The notes below the pieces were generated by a model. The model saw only the letters and a list, made by a program, of their open reading frames with translations, ran no database searches and was not told the DNA's origin. Made by a program: the position numbers and the translations under genes. This document shows, one piece after another, positions 37,606 through 46,194 of a stretch of 64,000 nucleotides of DNA (the stretch's first letter is position 1; each line of letters begins with the position of its first letter). Origin of the DNA: Pseudomonas kilonensis (GTDB lineage Bacteria; Pseudomonadota; Gammaproteobacteria; Pseudomonadales; Pseudomonadaceae); the NCBI RefSeq assembly GCF_001269885.1, contig NZ_LHVH01000001.1, forward strand, positions 39,343 through 103,342. Direction: 5' to 3'.

Positions 37606-39594
37606 ATGAGCCAGAGCATTTCGCCCGCCGCTTCAGCTGCGCGGAACACAGGCATGGTCGCCACGACCTTATGGGGCTCAGACAAAATCGCAGGTATCGC
37701 GGTCGATCCGGACGGTGCGATCTGGCTTGGCGCTTATAGTCGCCTGGGACGAGGAGGCGAAGAGGATTCAAGCTTCACCGGCAGCCTGGTCCGGTTCAAT
37801 GCCAACGGTAGCCTGGACCGCAACTTCAGTGGCGACGGTAAATCCCTGCTCCCTGTGTCGCTCGATATCGAGGACGGCGGTAATGCCGCCGTGCAGCCGG
37901 AAGGGGGCTACCTGGTGACGCGCTACGTGAACGTAGACAACGTCTGGGTGTCGGGCATCAGTCGTAACTTGGCCGACGGCAGCCTCGATACGAGTTTCGG
38001 GAACGGCGGCACCGTGACAGTGCCTTTCTATTGGAATGAAGATCTAGGCCAGCAAGCGTCGTTCTCCGTGCAACGCGACGGCAGCTTCTTCGCAAGCGCT
38101 GGGTATCCGTCCGGGGAGATCTATATCGCCCGCTTCGACGCAACGGGGACCTTGGTCTCGTCTTTTGGAGAAGCTGGGGTCCTGCACCTGCCCGCGTCCG
38201 TCGGCATTCATCCCAGCGGCACGCTCGACGTTTCGCTGCAGGAAGACGGGAAGGTATTGGTCACCGGGCAAGATACCCTGACCCGCCTCAACCCGGACGG
38301 TACGCTGGATAGCAGCTTTGCGAACGGCGGCAGCCTGGCCCTGGATGTTCACGCAGACGCCCTCGTCATCCAGGATGACGGCAAAATCCTCCTGGCGGGC
38401 GCCTCGGGCGGTGTGGCGAGCGTCATCCGACTCAATGTCGACGGCTCGCTCGACACCGATTTCGGCGATCAGGGTCGGGTCAGTTGGGGCTCGGAAAACG
38501 CGCCTTTCGCAGTCGCCGACATGATCGTGCTGGCGGACGGCAAGCTATTGATTGGTGCAAGCCTGGGTACGCGCGCGGACGGCTATCTGGCCGCCTTGGT
38601 TCAGTTGAACCCCGACGGTCGCCTGGACCACAGCTTTGGCAATCCCGACGACGGCTATTACCACCTCGACGGTGGCGGCGATGCTGACTACTTGCTCGGT
38701 ACCGCCTCGTTCGACGATGCGATCCTTGGCGGGGCCGGTAACGATCTGCTCGATGGCCAGCAAGGTCGTGACCTGCTGACGGGCGGTGCCGGGGCCGATA
38801 CCTTCCGTTACCAGTCAGTCACAGACAGTTATCGAACCGCCACCGCGGCCCATAGCGACCGAATCACTGACTTCGACCCTAGCACCGATACGCTCGACCT
38901 CGCCTCCCTGGGCTTCCTCGGGCTGGGCAATGGACATGACGGCACGTTGGCGATACGCGTCAATGAAAGCGGGACGCGGACCTACCTCAAAAGCTTCGAG
39001 GCCAACGCCGATGGGGAACGCTTCGAAGTGGTCTTCGACGGTAACTTGGGCCAAGCGCTGAATGAAACCAACCTCCTGTTTCAGCAAGCCAGGTTGACGG
39101 GCACCGAAGGGGCCGATCGTTTACAAGGCAACGCGCGCGGTGAAATTATCGAAGGGTTGGCGGGCGATGATCGTCTTTATGGCGCGCTAGGCAATGATGT
39201 ATTGGTTGGCGCAGAGGGCCGGGACCTATTGGTGGGTGGCGGCAACAACGATGTGTTCCGCTTCGACGGACTGAGCGACAGCTACCGTACCGCCACCGAA
39301 AACCACACTGATCGCCTGATTGACTATACCTTGGGTGAAGACGCTATCGATTTGTCCGCCTTGGGCTTTACCCGGCTGGGAAATGGTTACAACGGCACGT
39401 TGGACGTGATTTTCAATGAAGCCAAGGACCTGACTTACTTGAAGAGCTACGAAGCCGACGCCTCCGGGGCTCGATTCGAGTTGAGCTTGGTGGGGGACCA
39501 TTCCGGTTACGGTAACTTGAACATCGTCTTCGCCGAGCCTTTGGAAGAGGAGGCTATTCAATTGATTGGAGTGGTTAACGACGTCTGGGTGTAA
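37606..39594 (+). CDS. Delta-60 repeat and RTX calcium-binding protein
   Basis: 662-aa secreted-type protein. The first ~360 residues are delta-60 beta-propeller-like repeats (pattern LNPDGTLDSSFANGG, repeated about six times). Then come two RTX modules: GGAGNDLLDG...GGAGADTFRY (about 374-400) and GLAGDDRLYG...GGGNNDVFRF (about 516-545), each followed by a serralysin M10_C-like region (DSYRTAT..HSDRITDFDP). No signal peptide, so type I secretion is expected; no ABC/MFP/TolC genes are in the window. GGAGG is 7 nt from the ATG at 37606, preferred over the ATG at 37600. Function unknown. Confidence 0.85.
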   Translation: MSQSISPAASAARNTGMVATTLWGSDKIAGIAVDPDGAIWLGAYSRLGRGGEEDSSFTGSLVRFNANGSLDRNFSGDGKSLLPVSLDIEDGGNAAVQPEGGYLVTRYVNVDNVWVSGISRNLADGSLDTSFGNGGTVTVPFYWNEDLGQQASFSVQRDGSFFASAGYPSGEIYIARFDATGTLVSSFGEAGVLHLPASVGIHPSGTLDVSLQEDGKVLVTGQDTLTRLNPDGTLDSSFANGGSLALDVHADALVIQDDGKILLAGASGGVASVIRLNVDGSLDTDFGDQGRVSWGSENAPFAVADMIVLADGKLLIGASLGTRADGYLAALVQLNPDGRLDHSFGNPDDGYYHLDGGGDADYLLGTASFDDAILGGAGNDLLDGQQGRDLLTGGAGADTFRYQSVTDSYRTATAAHSDRITDFDPSTDTLDLASLGFLGLGNGHDGTLAIRVNESGTRTYLKSFEANADGERFEVVFDGNLGQALNETNLLFQQARLTGTEGADRLQGNARGEIIEGLAGDDRLYGALGNDVLVGAEGRDLLVGGGNNDVFRFDGLSDSYRTATENHTDRLIDYTLGEDAIDLSALGFTRLGNGYNGTLDVIFNEAKDLTYLKSYEADASGARFELSLVGDHSGYGNLNIVFAEPLEEEAIQLIGVVNDVWV

Positions 39595-39630
39595 AACGCA
39601 GACCTGGTTATTTCTTGCTCTTAGCCATTT

Positions 39631-39740
39631 GATCGTTCCCACGCTCCGCGTGGGAATGCAGCTAGGGACGCTCTGCGTCCCCCAAGAGCCGAACGCAGAG
39701 CGTCCGTGGAGGCATTCCCACGCAGAGCGTGGGAACGATC
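39631..39740. repeat. B-family repeat, copy 2
   Basis: Inverted pair GATCGTTCCCACGCTCCGCG ... CGCAGAGCGTGGGAACGATC, the same family as 28728-28838 with the inner arm GGGACGCTCTGCGTCCC. Confidence 0.9.
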
Positions 39741-39840
39741 TCAAAAAAGCCGAATGCCGCTTGGTCTGCAAACGCACCCACCGCTAGCTTCGCACGGCCC
39801 TGTCGATCTCTTATCCATATGAGCCAAACCTCCTTTCCAG

Positions 39841-39972
39841 TGGAAAGGGGCGGATCTAACATTAGGAAAAATTCCGACTCATATTGAATACTATCAACGT
39901 ATAGCAAAAGCTAATAGATTCAGCTAGCTTTAGCTATCTTTCAGTAGATTTTGATATTTTTTTGAGGTCGAC
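39841..39972 (+). promoter_or_regulatory. AT-rich promoter/operator region of the AAA ATPase gene
   Basis: About 130 bp of clearly AT-rich sequence unlike the surrounding DNA. It includes a 7-bp inverted repeat AAAGCTA-N11-TAGCTTT (39907-39931). TTGAGGTCGAC supplies the ribosome-binding site. -35/-10 elements cannot be assigned with confidence. Confidence 0.4.
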
Positions 39973-41136
39973 ATGGATCCCTACCGTAATCCGTTTGCGC
40001 CCGGAGCGGGCAGCAGGCCCCCTGAATTGGCGGGGCGCGACTCAATTCTCGAGGCGGCAAGAATTGCCTGTGGCCGAGCCGTCAATGGACGAAGTGCTCG
40101 TTCCATCATGCTCCTTGGCTTAAGAGGCACGGGTAAGACGGTCCTGTTGAATGAGATAGGAAGAATTGCGAAGGAGGAAGGTCTTCTCGTCTCCAAAGTA
40201 GAGGCGCCAGAGCGTGAAAGCCTTGCACGTCTTCTTTATCCTGAAATGCGAAAGGTCATGCGCGCGCTTTCCGGCGTTGAGTCCGCCAAGCAAATTGCTA
40301 ATCGCGGGCTAAAAGGACTTCGCAGCTTTGCATCAATCTTCAAGATTGATATTGGCGGTATTGAGATTGGTGTTGAGCCTGAGCCTGGACTCGCGGACAG
40401 CGGAAATCTTCAATACGATCTTCCAGATCTTTTTACTGTAATAGGTGAAGCGGCACAGGCCGCCGGCAAAGGCTGGATTCTTCTCATTGATGAAGTCCAA
40501 TACCTCACCGAAGCAGATCTATCGGCACTGATTGTCTCTATCCATCACATGTCGCAAGAAGGGCTTCCGGTGCTGCTGGTCGGTGCAGGTCTTCCGCAAG
40601 TTGCCCGGCTGGCGGGTGAGGCGAAGTCATACGCCGAGCGGCTTTTCCTTTATCCGGAGGTGGGGGCGCTTGATCAACCGTCTGCGACTCAAGCCGTTCA
40701 AAAGCCGATCTTGGAGGAGGAGGCTTCTATCGACACTGCAGCGCTGGACAGCATTGTTGATCGGACGCAGGGCTATCCGTTCTTTCTTCAAGAGTGGGCA
40801 TCCACGGCATGGAACAACGCCGAGGGGCCTGAAATTACTGTTGACGATGTCGAGCATTCTTATTCGGAGACATTGGCCTCTCTCGATGCGGGCTTCTTCA
40901 GGGTTCGTATCGATCGGCTTACACCTTCGGAGGTTCAGTTTGTAAAAGCCATGTCCACCCTCGGCGATGGCCCCTATGCCATCGCTGATGTTGCCAAGGT
41001 CATGGGGCGTCCTCAATCATCGCTTGGTCCGACTCGGGCCAACATCATTTCCAAGGGAATGATCTACAGCACAGATCACGGATATCTGAATTTTACAGTT
41101 CCTCTTTTCGCGGAATTCATGCGTCGCCAGGAATGA
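39973..41136 (+). CDS. Stand-alone AAA/STAND-like ATP-binding protein
   Basis: 387-aa ATPase related to the archaeal-ATPase/AAA_16 group. N-terminal RNPFAPGAGSRPPELAGRD is the typical lead-in; Walker A GLRGTGKT is at residues 49-56; Walker B ILLIDEVQYL at 169-178; sensor-like residues VLLVGAGLP about 197-205. The last ~90 residues (LTPSEVQFVKAMSTLGDGPYAIADVAKVMGRPQSS) resemble a winged helix. No effector domain or partner gene is next to it. GC and codon use are lower than core genes. Its role is unknown; relatives are often found in mobile or defense regions. Confidence 0.8.
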   Translation: MDPYRNPFAPGAGSRPPELAGRDSILEAARIACGRAVNGRSARSIMLLGLRGTGKTVLLNEIGRIAKEEGLLVSKVEAPERESLARLLYPEMRKVMRALSGVESAKQIANRGLKGLRSFASIFKIDIGGIEIGVEPEPGLADSGNLQYDLPDLFTVIGEAAQAAGKGWILLIDEVQYLTEADLSALIVSIHHMSQEGLPVLLVGAGLPQVARLAGEAKSYAERLFLYPEVGALDQPSATQAVQKPILEEEASIDTAALDSIVDRTQGYPFFLQEWASTAWNNAEGPEITVDDVEHSYSETLASLDAGFFRVRIDRLTPSEVQFVKAMSTLGDGPYAIADVAKVMGRPQSSLGPTRANIISKGMIYSTDHGYLNFTVPLFAEFMRRQE

Positions 41137-41146
41137 AGTCCTGCAG

Positions 41147-41332
41147 TGTGTGGCGAGGGGAATATCTCCTCGCCACACCGCTTGACGGTGTTGTGGTTAA
41201 CGTGGGGGATTTGTCCGGTTTTGCGGCTGCCGCGCAGCCGAGCGGGAGCAAGCTCCCTCGCCACGAGGGTGTCTGGGCTGGCGTCATCGCGAGCAGGCTC
41301 GCTCCCACAGGAGATCGGGGGTGTTGCAGATA
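41147..41332. repeat. C-family repeats and composite repeat copy 1
   Basis: A short hairpin GTGGCGAGGGGAATATCTCC/CCTCGCCACAC, then a ~120-bp composite (41211-41332) combining TTGCGGCTGCCGCGCAGCCG, GAGCAAGCTCCCTCGCCACG and ATCGCGAGCAGGCTCGCTCC. The composite recurs at 42273-42392 and 42614-42733. Confidence 0.8.
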
Positions 41333-41338
41333 CCAGTG

Positions 41339-41375
41339 AAAAGGGGATTTATTTGCTGGAAATAAATCCCCTTTT
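41339..41375. terminator. Bidirectional terminator-like hairpin
   Basis: AAAAGGGGATTTATTT-GCTGGA-AATAAATCCCCTTTT: a 15-bp stem flanked by A- and T-runs, between the ATPase and HAD genes. It could stop transcription in either direction. Confidence 0.75.
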
Positions 41376-41514
41376 CGGACACGGCGTTGTGCCAACGGCC
41401 ATGGTACTTTTTAAACGGTTACTTCAACGATGGAGCAGTCGCCAGTGTGCTTGAAACCACTATCAGGCGTCAGACCCTTGGAGGAAGCTCCTTCGCTACC
41501 AGGAGGTCCAACAC

Positions 41515-42201
41515 GTGACCGATTCCAACGTCATAATTTTCGATATGGACGGTACTGTCCTCGATTCGGCTCCCGGAATCCTTGAGAGTTTGACGTATGC
41601 CATCCGTCAACTGGGCCATGATTTTATTCCCGGCGCTGAGACGCAGAAGCTATTTGGCCCCCCGATGAACCAAATCGTCGCAAAACTCCTGGCGCCTTTT
41701 GCAGACGATCGAGTCGACGAGTGCGTCCACTTGTACCGCTCCCACTACAGGGAGCATGGGCTCTACAAAAGCCTTCCGTACGCAGGCATAAGCAATGCGC
41801 TCCGTTATTTTTCGGACCGTAATTACTCGCTCTTTATTGCGACTTCGAAACGACAAGAGTTTGCTGAAAAAATGCTTACCTACAACGGATTGTTCGATGC
41901 TTTCCAGTCGATCTGCGGTACTTCGCCTGACGGTAAACTGGATGACAAGGCTGATCTGGTAAAGACGCTGCTGGCATCCCTTGCGAAGCCGCCATCCAGC
42001 GTGTTCATGATTGGCGATAAACGTGATGACATGCAGGCAGCGCAGCGAAATGCAGTAATCCCGGTGGGCGCACTGTGGGGCTATGGTGCCGTCGACGAGT
42101 TGAAAAACAGTGGGGCCCTGGCCTTGGCCGATACACCCTGGGCGTTACCCTCCATAGTTGACGGTCTGCTGCCGGCAGCTGGATATTCGGCTCGACACTA
42201 A
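41515..42201 (+). CDS. HAD-family hydrolase (phosphoglycolate phosphatase-like)
   Basis: 228-aa HAD phosphatase. Motif I FDMDGTVLDS with nucleophile Asp10 and Asp12; motif II ATSKR around residue 104; motif III/IV FMIGDKRDDM around 164-173. The start is GTG at 41515, supported by AGGAGG ending 8 nt upstream; no better ATG is available. It is a distant paralogue of the HAD gene at 62628-63278. The last seven codons and stop lie inside a duplicated 3' segment (see 42181-42776). Confidence 0.88.
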   Translation: MTDSNVIIFDMDGTVLDSAPGILESLTYAIRQLGHDFIPGAETQKLFGPPMNQIVAKLLAPFADDRVDECVHLYRSHYREHGLYKSLPYAGISNALRYFSDRNYSLFIATSKRQEFAEKMLTYNGLFDAFQSICGTSPDGKLDDKADLVKTLLASLAKPPSSVFMIGDKRDDMQAAQRNAVIPVGALWGYGAVDELKNSGALALADTPWALPSIVDGLLPAAGYSARH

Positions 42202-42776
42202 CCCCTGTGGCGAGGGAGCTTGCTCCCGCTGGTCTGCGTAGCAGGCCCCTGCATTTTTCCAGGCAAACTGCATTGTCCGGTTTTGCGGCTGCTGCGCAGC
42301 CGAGCGGGAGCAAGCTCCCTCGCCACGGGGGTGTCTGGGCTGGTGTCATCGCGAGCAGGCTCGCTCCCACAGGGGATCGGGGGTGTTGCAGATGTTGTGT
42401 TCACCACCGTCCGGTGTGGGAGCGAGCTTGCTCGCGAAGAGGGTGGCACATTCAATATTGATGCAAGCTGACCCGCCGCTTTCGCGAGCAAGCCCGCTCC
42501 CACAGTGGGTGGCGTTGGGCTGGATATTCGGCTCGACACTAACCCCTGTGGCGAGGGAGCTTGCTCCCGCTGGCCTGCGCAGCAGGCCCCTGCATTTTTC
42601 CAGGCGAACTGCATTGCCCGGTTTTGCGGCTGCTGCGCAGCCGAGCGGGAGCAAGCTCCCTCGCCACGGGGGGGTCTGGGCTGGCGTCATCGCGAGCAGG
42701 CTCGCTCCCACAGGGGGTTGGGGGTGTTGCAGATGTTGTGTTCATCACCGTCCGCTGTGGGATCGAGCTTGCTCGC
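42181..42776. repeat. 341-bp direct duplication including HAD 3' end, with REPs
   Basis: GGATATTCGGCTCGACACTA at 42181 recurs at 42522, so the period is 341 bp; identity continues to about 42435/42776 with few changes. The first copy ends the HAD gene; the second repeats its last residues (GYSARH-stop) without a gene. Each unit includes a C-family repeat, the ~120-bp composite and a REP half; a complete REP pair lies at 42414-42505. Confidence 0.88.
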
Positions 42777-42827
42777 GATAGCTATCTAGCGGAAATGGCG
42801 GTGTTTCTGAAACAACTAGATTGGTAG
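42775..42827 (+). pseudogene. Second remnant of a TPR-gene 3' end
   Basis: GCGATAGCTATCT followed by an ATG at 42795 and codons for MAVFLKQLDW-stop, resembling MTVFLKKLDRHP at the end of the TPR gene (28861-29172). Only this tip is present. Confidence 0.5.
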
Positions 42828-42956
42828 GAGTTGGTAGGAGCTGTCGAGTGAAACGAGGCTGCGATCTTGCCCCAGACAATTGAGTCATGAGTGAAAGATC
42901 AAAATCAAAAGATCGCAGCCTCGTTTCACTCGACAGCTCCTACACAGCTCCTACAG
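42823..42956. repeat. D-family inverted repeat (GTAGGAGCTGTCGAGTGAAA)
   Basis: GTAGGAGCTGTCGAGTGAAA then CGAGGCTGCGATCTT, mirrored by AAGATCGCAGCCTCG and TTTCACTCGACAGCTCCTAC about 50 bp further on. This is a separate repeat family from the REPs. Confidence 0.85.
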
Positions 42957-42991
42957 GTGGAGCGAGTCCCCCGCTACAAAGGTTGCGCCCG

Positions 42992-43627
42992 TTATTTACG
43001 CTTGAGCATCTCCGGCAACTGCGCCACCAGCTTTTGATTATTCAGCGGCGCCCGGATGAATCCACGCTGGGTACCGTCCGGGCCAATCACGGCGAGGTTG
43101 CCGCTGTGGTCGACGGTGTAGTTGGGTTTGCTGGTGTCCGCCGGGATGAACGGGATGCTCACTGCATTCGCCAGTTTCTGCAGGTCTTCCACCGATGAAG
43201 CGGTCAGGCCTATGAACTGCGGGTCGAAGTAACCCAGGTACTGCTTGAGTTGCTTGGGCGTGTCGCGGTTCGGGTCGACGCTGACCAGTACGATCTGCAA
43301 CTTATCCACAGCCTCGGGCGGCAGTTCGCTTTTGATCTGGCGCAGTTGGGCGAGGGTGGTCGGGCAGATGTCCGGGCAGAAGGTGTAGCCGAAGAACAGC
43401 AGGCTCCATTTGTCTTTCAACCCGTCCATCGCCACGGGCTGGCCGTCCTGGTCGGTCATTTTCACGTCCGGCAGGTTGCGGCTCTGGGGCAGCAGGATGA
43501 TGCCGGCGTCGATCAGCGCGGTCGGGTCGCCCTGGCCTTTGCCGGACAGCACCTTGTTGATGGTCAGGCCGAGGATCACTGCGATCACGGCCGCGAGGAT
43601 GAAGACGGTTTTCTGGGTTCGAGTCAT
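42992..43627 (-). CDS. SCO1/SenC family copper chaperone
   Basis: 211-aa membrane-anchored thioredoxin-fold protein that helps assemble the CuA centre of cytochrome oxidase. One TM helix about residues 7-25; copper ligands Cys84 and Cys88 (FCPDICP) and His174 (TVDHSGN). MTRTQKTVF at 43627 is the natural start, since it overlaps the cyoE stop by 4 bp. It is last in the oxidase assembly operon. Confidence 0.93.
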   Translation of the reverse strand: MTRTQKTVFILAAVIAVILGLTINKVLSGKGQGDPTALIDAGIILLPQSRNLPDVKMTDQDGQPVAMDGLKDKWSLLFFGYTFCPDICPTTLAQLRQIKSELPPEAVDKLQIVLVSVDPNRDTPKQLKQYLGYFDPQFIGLTASSVEDLQKLANAVSIPFIPADTSKPNYTVDHSGNLAVIGPDGTQRGFIRAPLNNQKLVAQLPEMLKRK

Positions 43628-44523
43628 AGGCTCAACAGTAAGTAGTGATCTACAAGCAGGGCGATGAACAGCAGGAACAAGTACCAGATAGAGTACTTGA
43701 AGGTGTTGATCGCCGCGTGCGGCCGACTGCCACGGTACAACACCACGGCCCATTGCAGGAACCTGGCACCCAGTACCAGGGCACAAATCAGGTACAGCAT
43801 CCCGCTCATCTGGATCACGAACGGCATCAGGCTCACCGCCAGCAGCACCAGGGTGTACAGCAGGATATGGATCTTGGTGTAGTGCTCGCCGTGGGTCACC
43901 GGCAGCATCGGGATGTCGGCCTTGGCGTATTCCTCCTTGCGGTGAATCGCCAGGGCCCAGAAGTGTGGTGGGGTCCAGGCGAAGATGATCAGCACCAGCA
44001 ACAGCGGTTCAGCGCTGACATGACCGGTGGCCGCGACCCAGCCCAGCAGCGGTGGTGCCGCGCCAGCCAGGCCGCCGATGACGATGTTCTGCGGCGTCGC
44101 CCGTTTGAGGAAACCGGTATACACCACCGCATAGCCGAGCAACGAGGCCAGGGTCAGCCAGGCCGTCAGCGGGTTGGTGAACGCCAGCAGCATGGCCTGG
44201 CCGGCCACGGCCAGGGCCAGGGCGAAGGTCAGGGCGGCGGCCGGCGAGACTCGGCCCTCGGCCAATGGCCGTTTGTGGGTGCGGGCCATCACCGCGTCGA
44301 TGCGCCGGTCCACCACATGGTTGACCGCCGCCGCGCCGCCGGCACACAGGGCGATGCCCAGGTTGCCAAACACCAGCACCGTCCACGGCACGCCGGCACG
44401 GGTGGCGAGGAACATGCCGACCAGCGAGGTGATCAGCATCAGCACCACCACTTTGGGCTTGGTCAGCTCCAGGTAATCGCGCCAGATCGCTTGGCTGTGG
44501 CGTTCACCGGTCAAGGTTGCCAT
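43624..44523 (-). CDS. cyoE: Protoheme IX farnesyltransferase
   Basis: 299-aa polytopic inner-membrane enzyme converting heme B to heme O. The UbiA-type motif NxxxDxxxD is present in [20 protein letters not shown] (about residues 68-87), with a second Asp-rich/loop element near [17 protein letters not shown]. Upstream ctaA then oxidises heme O to heme A. Overlaps ctaA by 13 bp and the SCO gene by 4 bp. A paralogue normally sits in the cyo operon; this one belongs to the aa3 cluster. Confidence 0.95.
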   Translation of the reverse strand: MATLTGERHSQAIWRDYLELTKPKVVVLMLITSLVGMFLATRAGVPWTVLVFGNLGIALCAGGAAAVNHVVDRRIDAVMARTHKRPLAEGRVSPAAALTFALALAVAGQAMLLAFTNPLTAWLTLASLLGYAVVYTGFLKRATPQNIVIGGLAGAAPPLLGWVAATGHVSAEPLLLVLIIFAWTPPHFWALAIHRKEEYAKADIPMLPVTHGEHYTKIHILLYTLVLLAVSLMPFVIQMSGMLYLICALVLGARFLQWAVVLYRGSRPHAAINTFKYSIWYLFLLFIALLVDHYLLLSL

Positions 44524-45590
44524 GGCATCTCTCCTTTTATTGTTATGGGGCTGGCGCGGTGTTTAGGCGGGTTGAACCGCCAGCGCAGCGGGACTTGATG
44601 CTTGACCCGGACCAGGCTGGTACGGGCGTGATAGTTGACCAGCACCAGGGTCAGCAACAGTGCCGCGCCCCCGGCGTTATGGGCGACGGCCACCGGCAAC
44701 GGCAGATGGAACAGCACGTTGCTGATGCCCAGGGTGATCTGCGCCGCCAGTGCGGCCAGCACCAGGCTGGCCAAGCGGGTCATGCCGACGCTCTTCAATT
44801 GCCAGGCCAGGCCCAGCAGCACCACGGTCACCAGCAAGGCGCCGATGCGGTGGGTCAGGTGGATGGCGGTGCGGGCGTCGCTGTCCAGTTGCCCGCCCAG
44901 GTAGTTGGGGCCGATGTGCTGGGTCAGGTGGAAGCCGTTGGCGAAATCGGCCGGTGGCAGCCATTGGCCGTGGCAGGTGGGGAAATCGATACAGGCCACC
45001 GCCGCGTAATTGGAACTGACCCAGCCGCCGAGGGCGATCTGGCCGATCACCAGCAGCAGCCCGGCCGTGGCCCAGTGTTGCAGGCGCTTGGGCACGGTCA
45101 GCGCGGGTAATACGCCAGACAATCTCAGCGTCAGCAGGAACAGCAGGCTCAACGTCGCGAAGCCGCCGAGCAAATGCCCGGTGACCACCTGCGGCCACAG
45201 CTTGAGGGTGACGGTCCACATGCCGAACGCCGCCTGGGCGAACACCACGGCCAGCAGGAACAGCGGCAGTTTCAACGGCAGGCCGGGGTGACGGCGGTTC
45301 ATCCAGGCCCGGGCGGCCAGCACGGTAATCATCAGCCCCAGGGCCCCGGCAAAGTAGCGATGGACCATCTCGTTCCAGCCTTTGTGGGCTTCCACCGGGG
45401 TGTCGGGAAAGTGCAGTTCGGCATGGGCCAGTTGGGCTTCGCTCTTGGGCACGCTGATGAACCCGTAGCAGCCGGGCCAGTCCGGGCAGCCGAGGCCGGC
45501 GTGGGTTAGCCGGGTGTAGGCGCCCAGCAGGACGACGATCAGTGCCAGCAGCGTGGCAAACAGCGCGAGGCGAAATCCAGGTTTGGCCAT
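44511..45590 (-). CDS. ctaA: Heme A synthase (CtaA/COX15)
   Basis: 359-aa inner-membrane protein with eight predicted helices. Heme-ligating histidines are in [16 protein letters not shown] (about residue 30), [19 protein letters not shown] and the later [22 protein letters not shown]. Adds the formyl group to heme O to give heme A. Cysteine pair in [13 protein letters not shown] is a typical redox loop. First of the heme pair with cyoE. Confidence 0.94.
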   Translation of the reverse strand: MAKPGFRLALFATLLALIVVLLGAYTRLTHAGLGCPDWPGCYGFISVPKSEAQLAHAELHFPDTPVEAHKGWNEMVHRYFAGALGLMITVLAARAWMNRRHPGLPLKLPLFLLAVVFAQAAFGMWTVTLKLWPQVVTGHLLGGFATLSLLFLLTLRLSGVLPALTVPKRLQHWATAGLLLVIGQIALGGWVSSNYAAVACIDFPTCHGQWLPPADFANGFHLTQHIGPNYLGGQLDSDARTAIHLTHRIGALLVTVVLLGLAWQLKSVGMTRLASLVLAALAAQITLGISNVLFHLPLPVAVAHNAGGAALLLTLVLVNYHARTSLVRVKHQVPLRWRFNPPKHRASPITIKGEMPWQP

Positions 45591-45600
45591 GTCGATGCCC

Positions 45601-46194
45601 TCATCCGATGTTCGACAGTTTCAGCAGGTGGCGCAGGTCGTTGAGCAGGTCCTTGCCCTTGACCCGGGCGTCGTAGCGCAGCACCAGGTTGCTGTGGGGA
45701 TCGATGATCCACAGCTGGGCGCCGCCGGAGCCTTGGGCGCCTTTCTGATAGGCCGGCAGGTCCAGTGGGTAGCGTTGCAGTTGCGGGTATTCACGCTGCA
45801 GTTGGGCGTCGTACTCGGCATCGAGCGGTTGTGCGATCGCCAGGGCATGACTGGCGCGGCCGGCTTCGCGGCCGAGGCCGATCTGCACTTGCCGGGCCAG
45901 GTACACCAGTTGTCGGCAATCCACTGAGCATTCCTGCGGTGCGGTGACCAGGATCTGCCAGCGCTGCTCATCGGCCTGCACGCCAATCTCGGCGCGGGTC
46001 TGGCCGGTGCCGATCAGTTCGCCGTGGTAGCTGCGGCTGTCGGGCACCCAGAACTGGAATTTGTACATGCCGGTGGCGAGGATCATCGGGCCGATCACGC
46101 CGAGCACGATCAGCAGCAATTGCACGCGGCCCTTGCGCCGGTTGGGCGCCACGGGGGCCTCAGACGTGTTGGTTGGATTCATGGTGCTTCCCAT
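45601..46194 (-). CDS. Cytochrome oxidase-cluster membrane protein (hypothetical)
   Basis: 197-aa protein with one N-terminal membrane helix (VQLLLIVLGVIGPMILATGMY, about residues 24-44) and a ~150-residue soluble part with a weak thioredoxin-like feel (RWQILVTAPQECSVDCRQLVYLARQ, with Cys-x3-Cys as CSVDC). It lies between ctaA and the SURF1 gene in the oxidase cluster in Pseudomonas, so a role in oxidase copper/heme assembly is plausible. AGGGAG lies 5 nt upstream of the ATG at 46194; ATG 46182 is an alternative. It overlaps the SURF1 3' end. Confidence 0.75.
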   Translation of the reverse strand: MGSTMNPTNTSEAPVAPNRRKGRVQLLLIVLGVIGPMILATGMYKFQFWVPDSRSYHGELIGTGQTRAEIGVQADEQRWQILVTAPQECSVDCRQLVYLARQVQIGLGREAGRASHALAIAQPLDAEYDAQLQREYPQLQRYPLDLPAYQKGAQGSGGAQLWIIDPHSNLVLRYDARVKGKDLLNDLRHLLKLSNIG

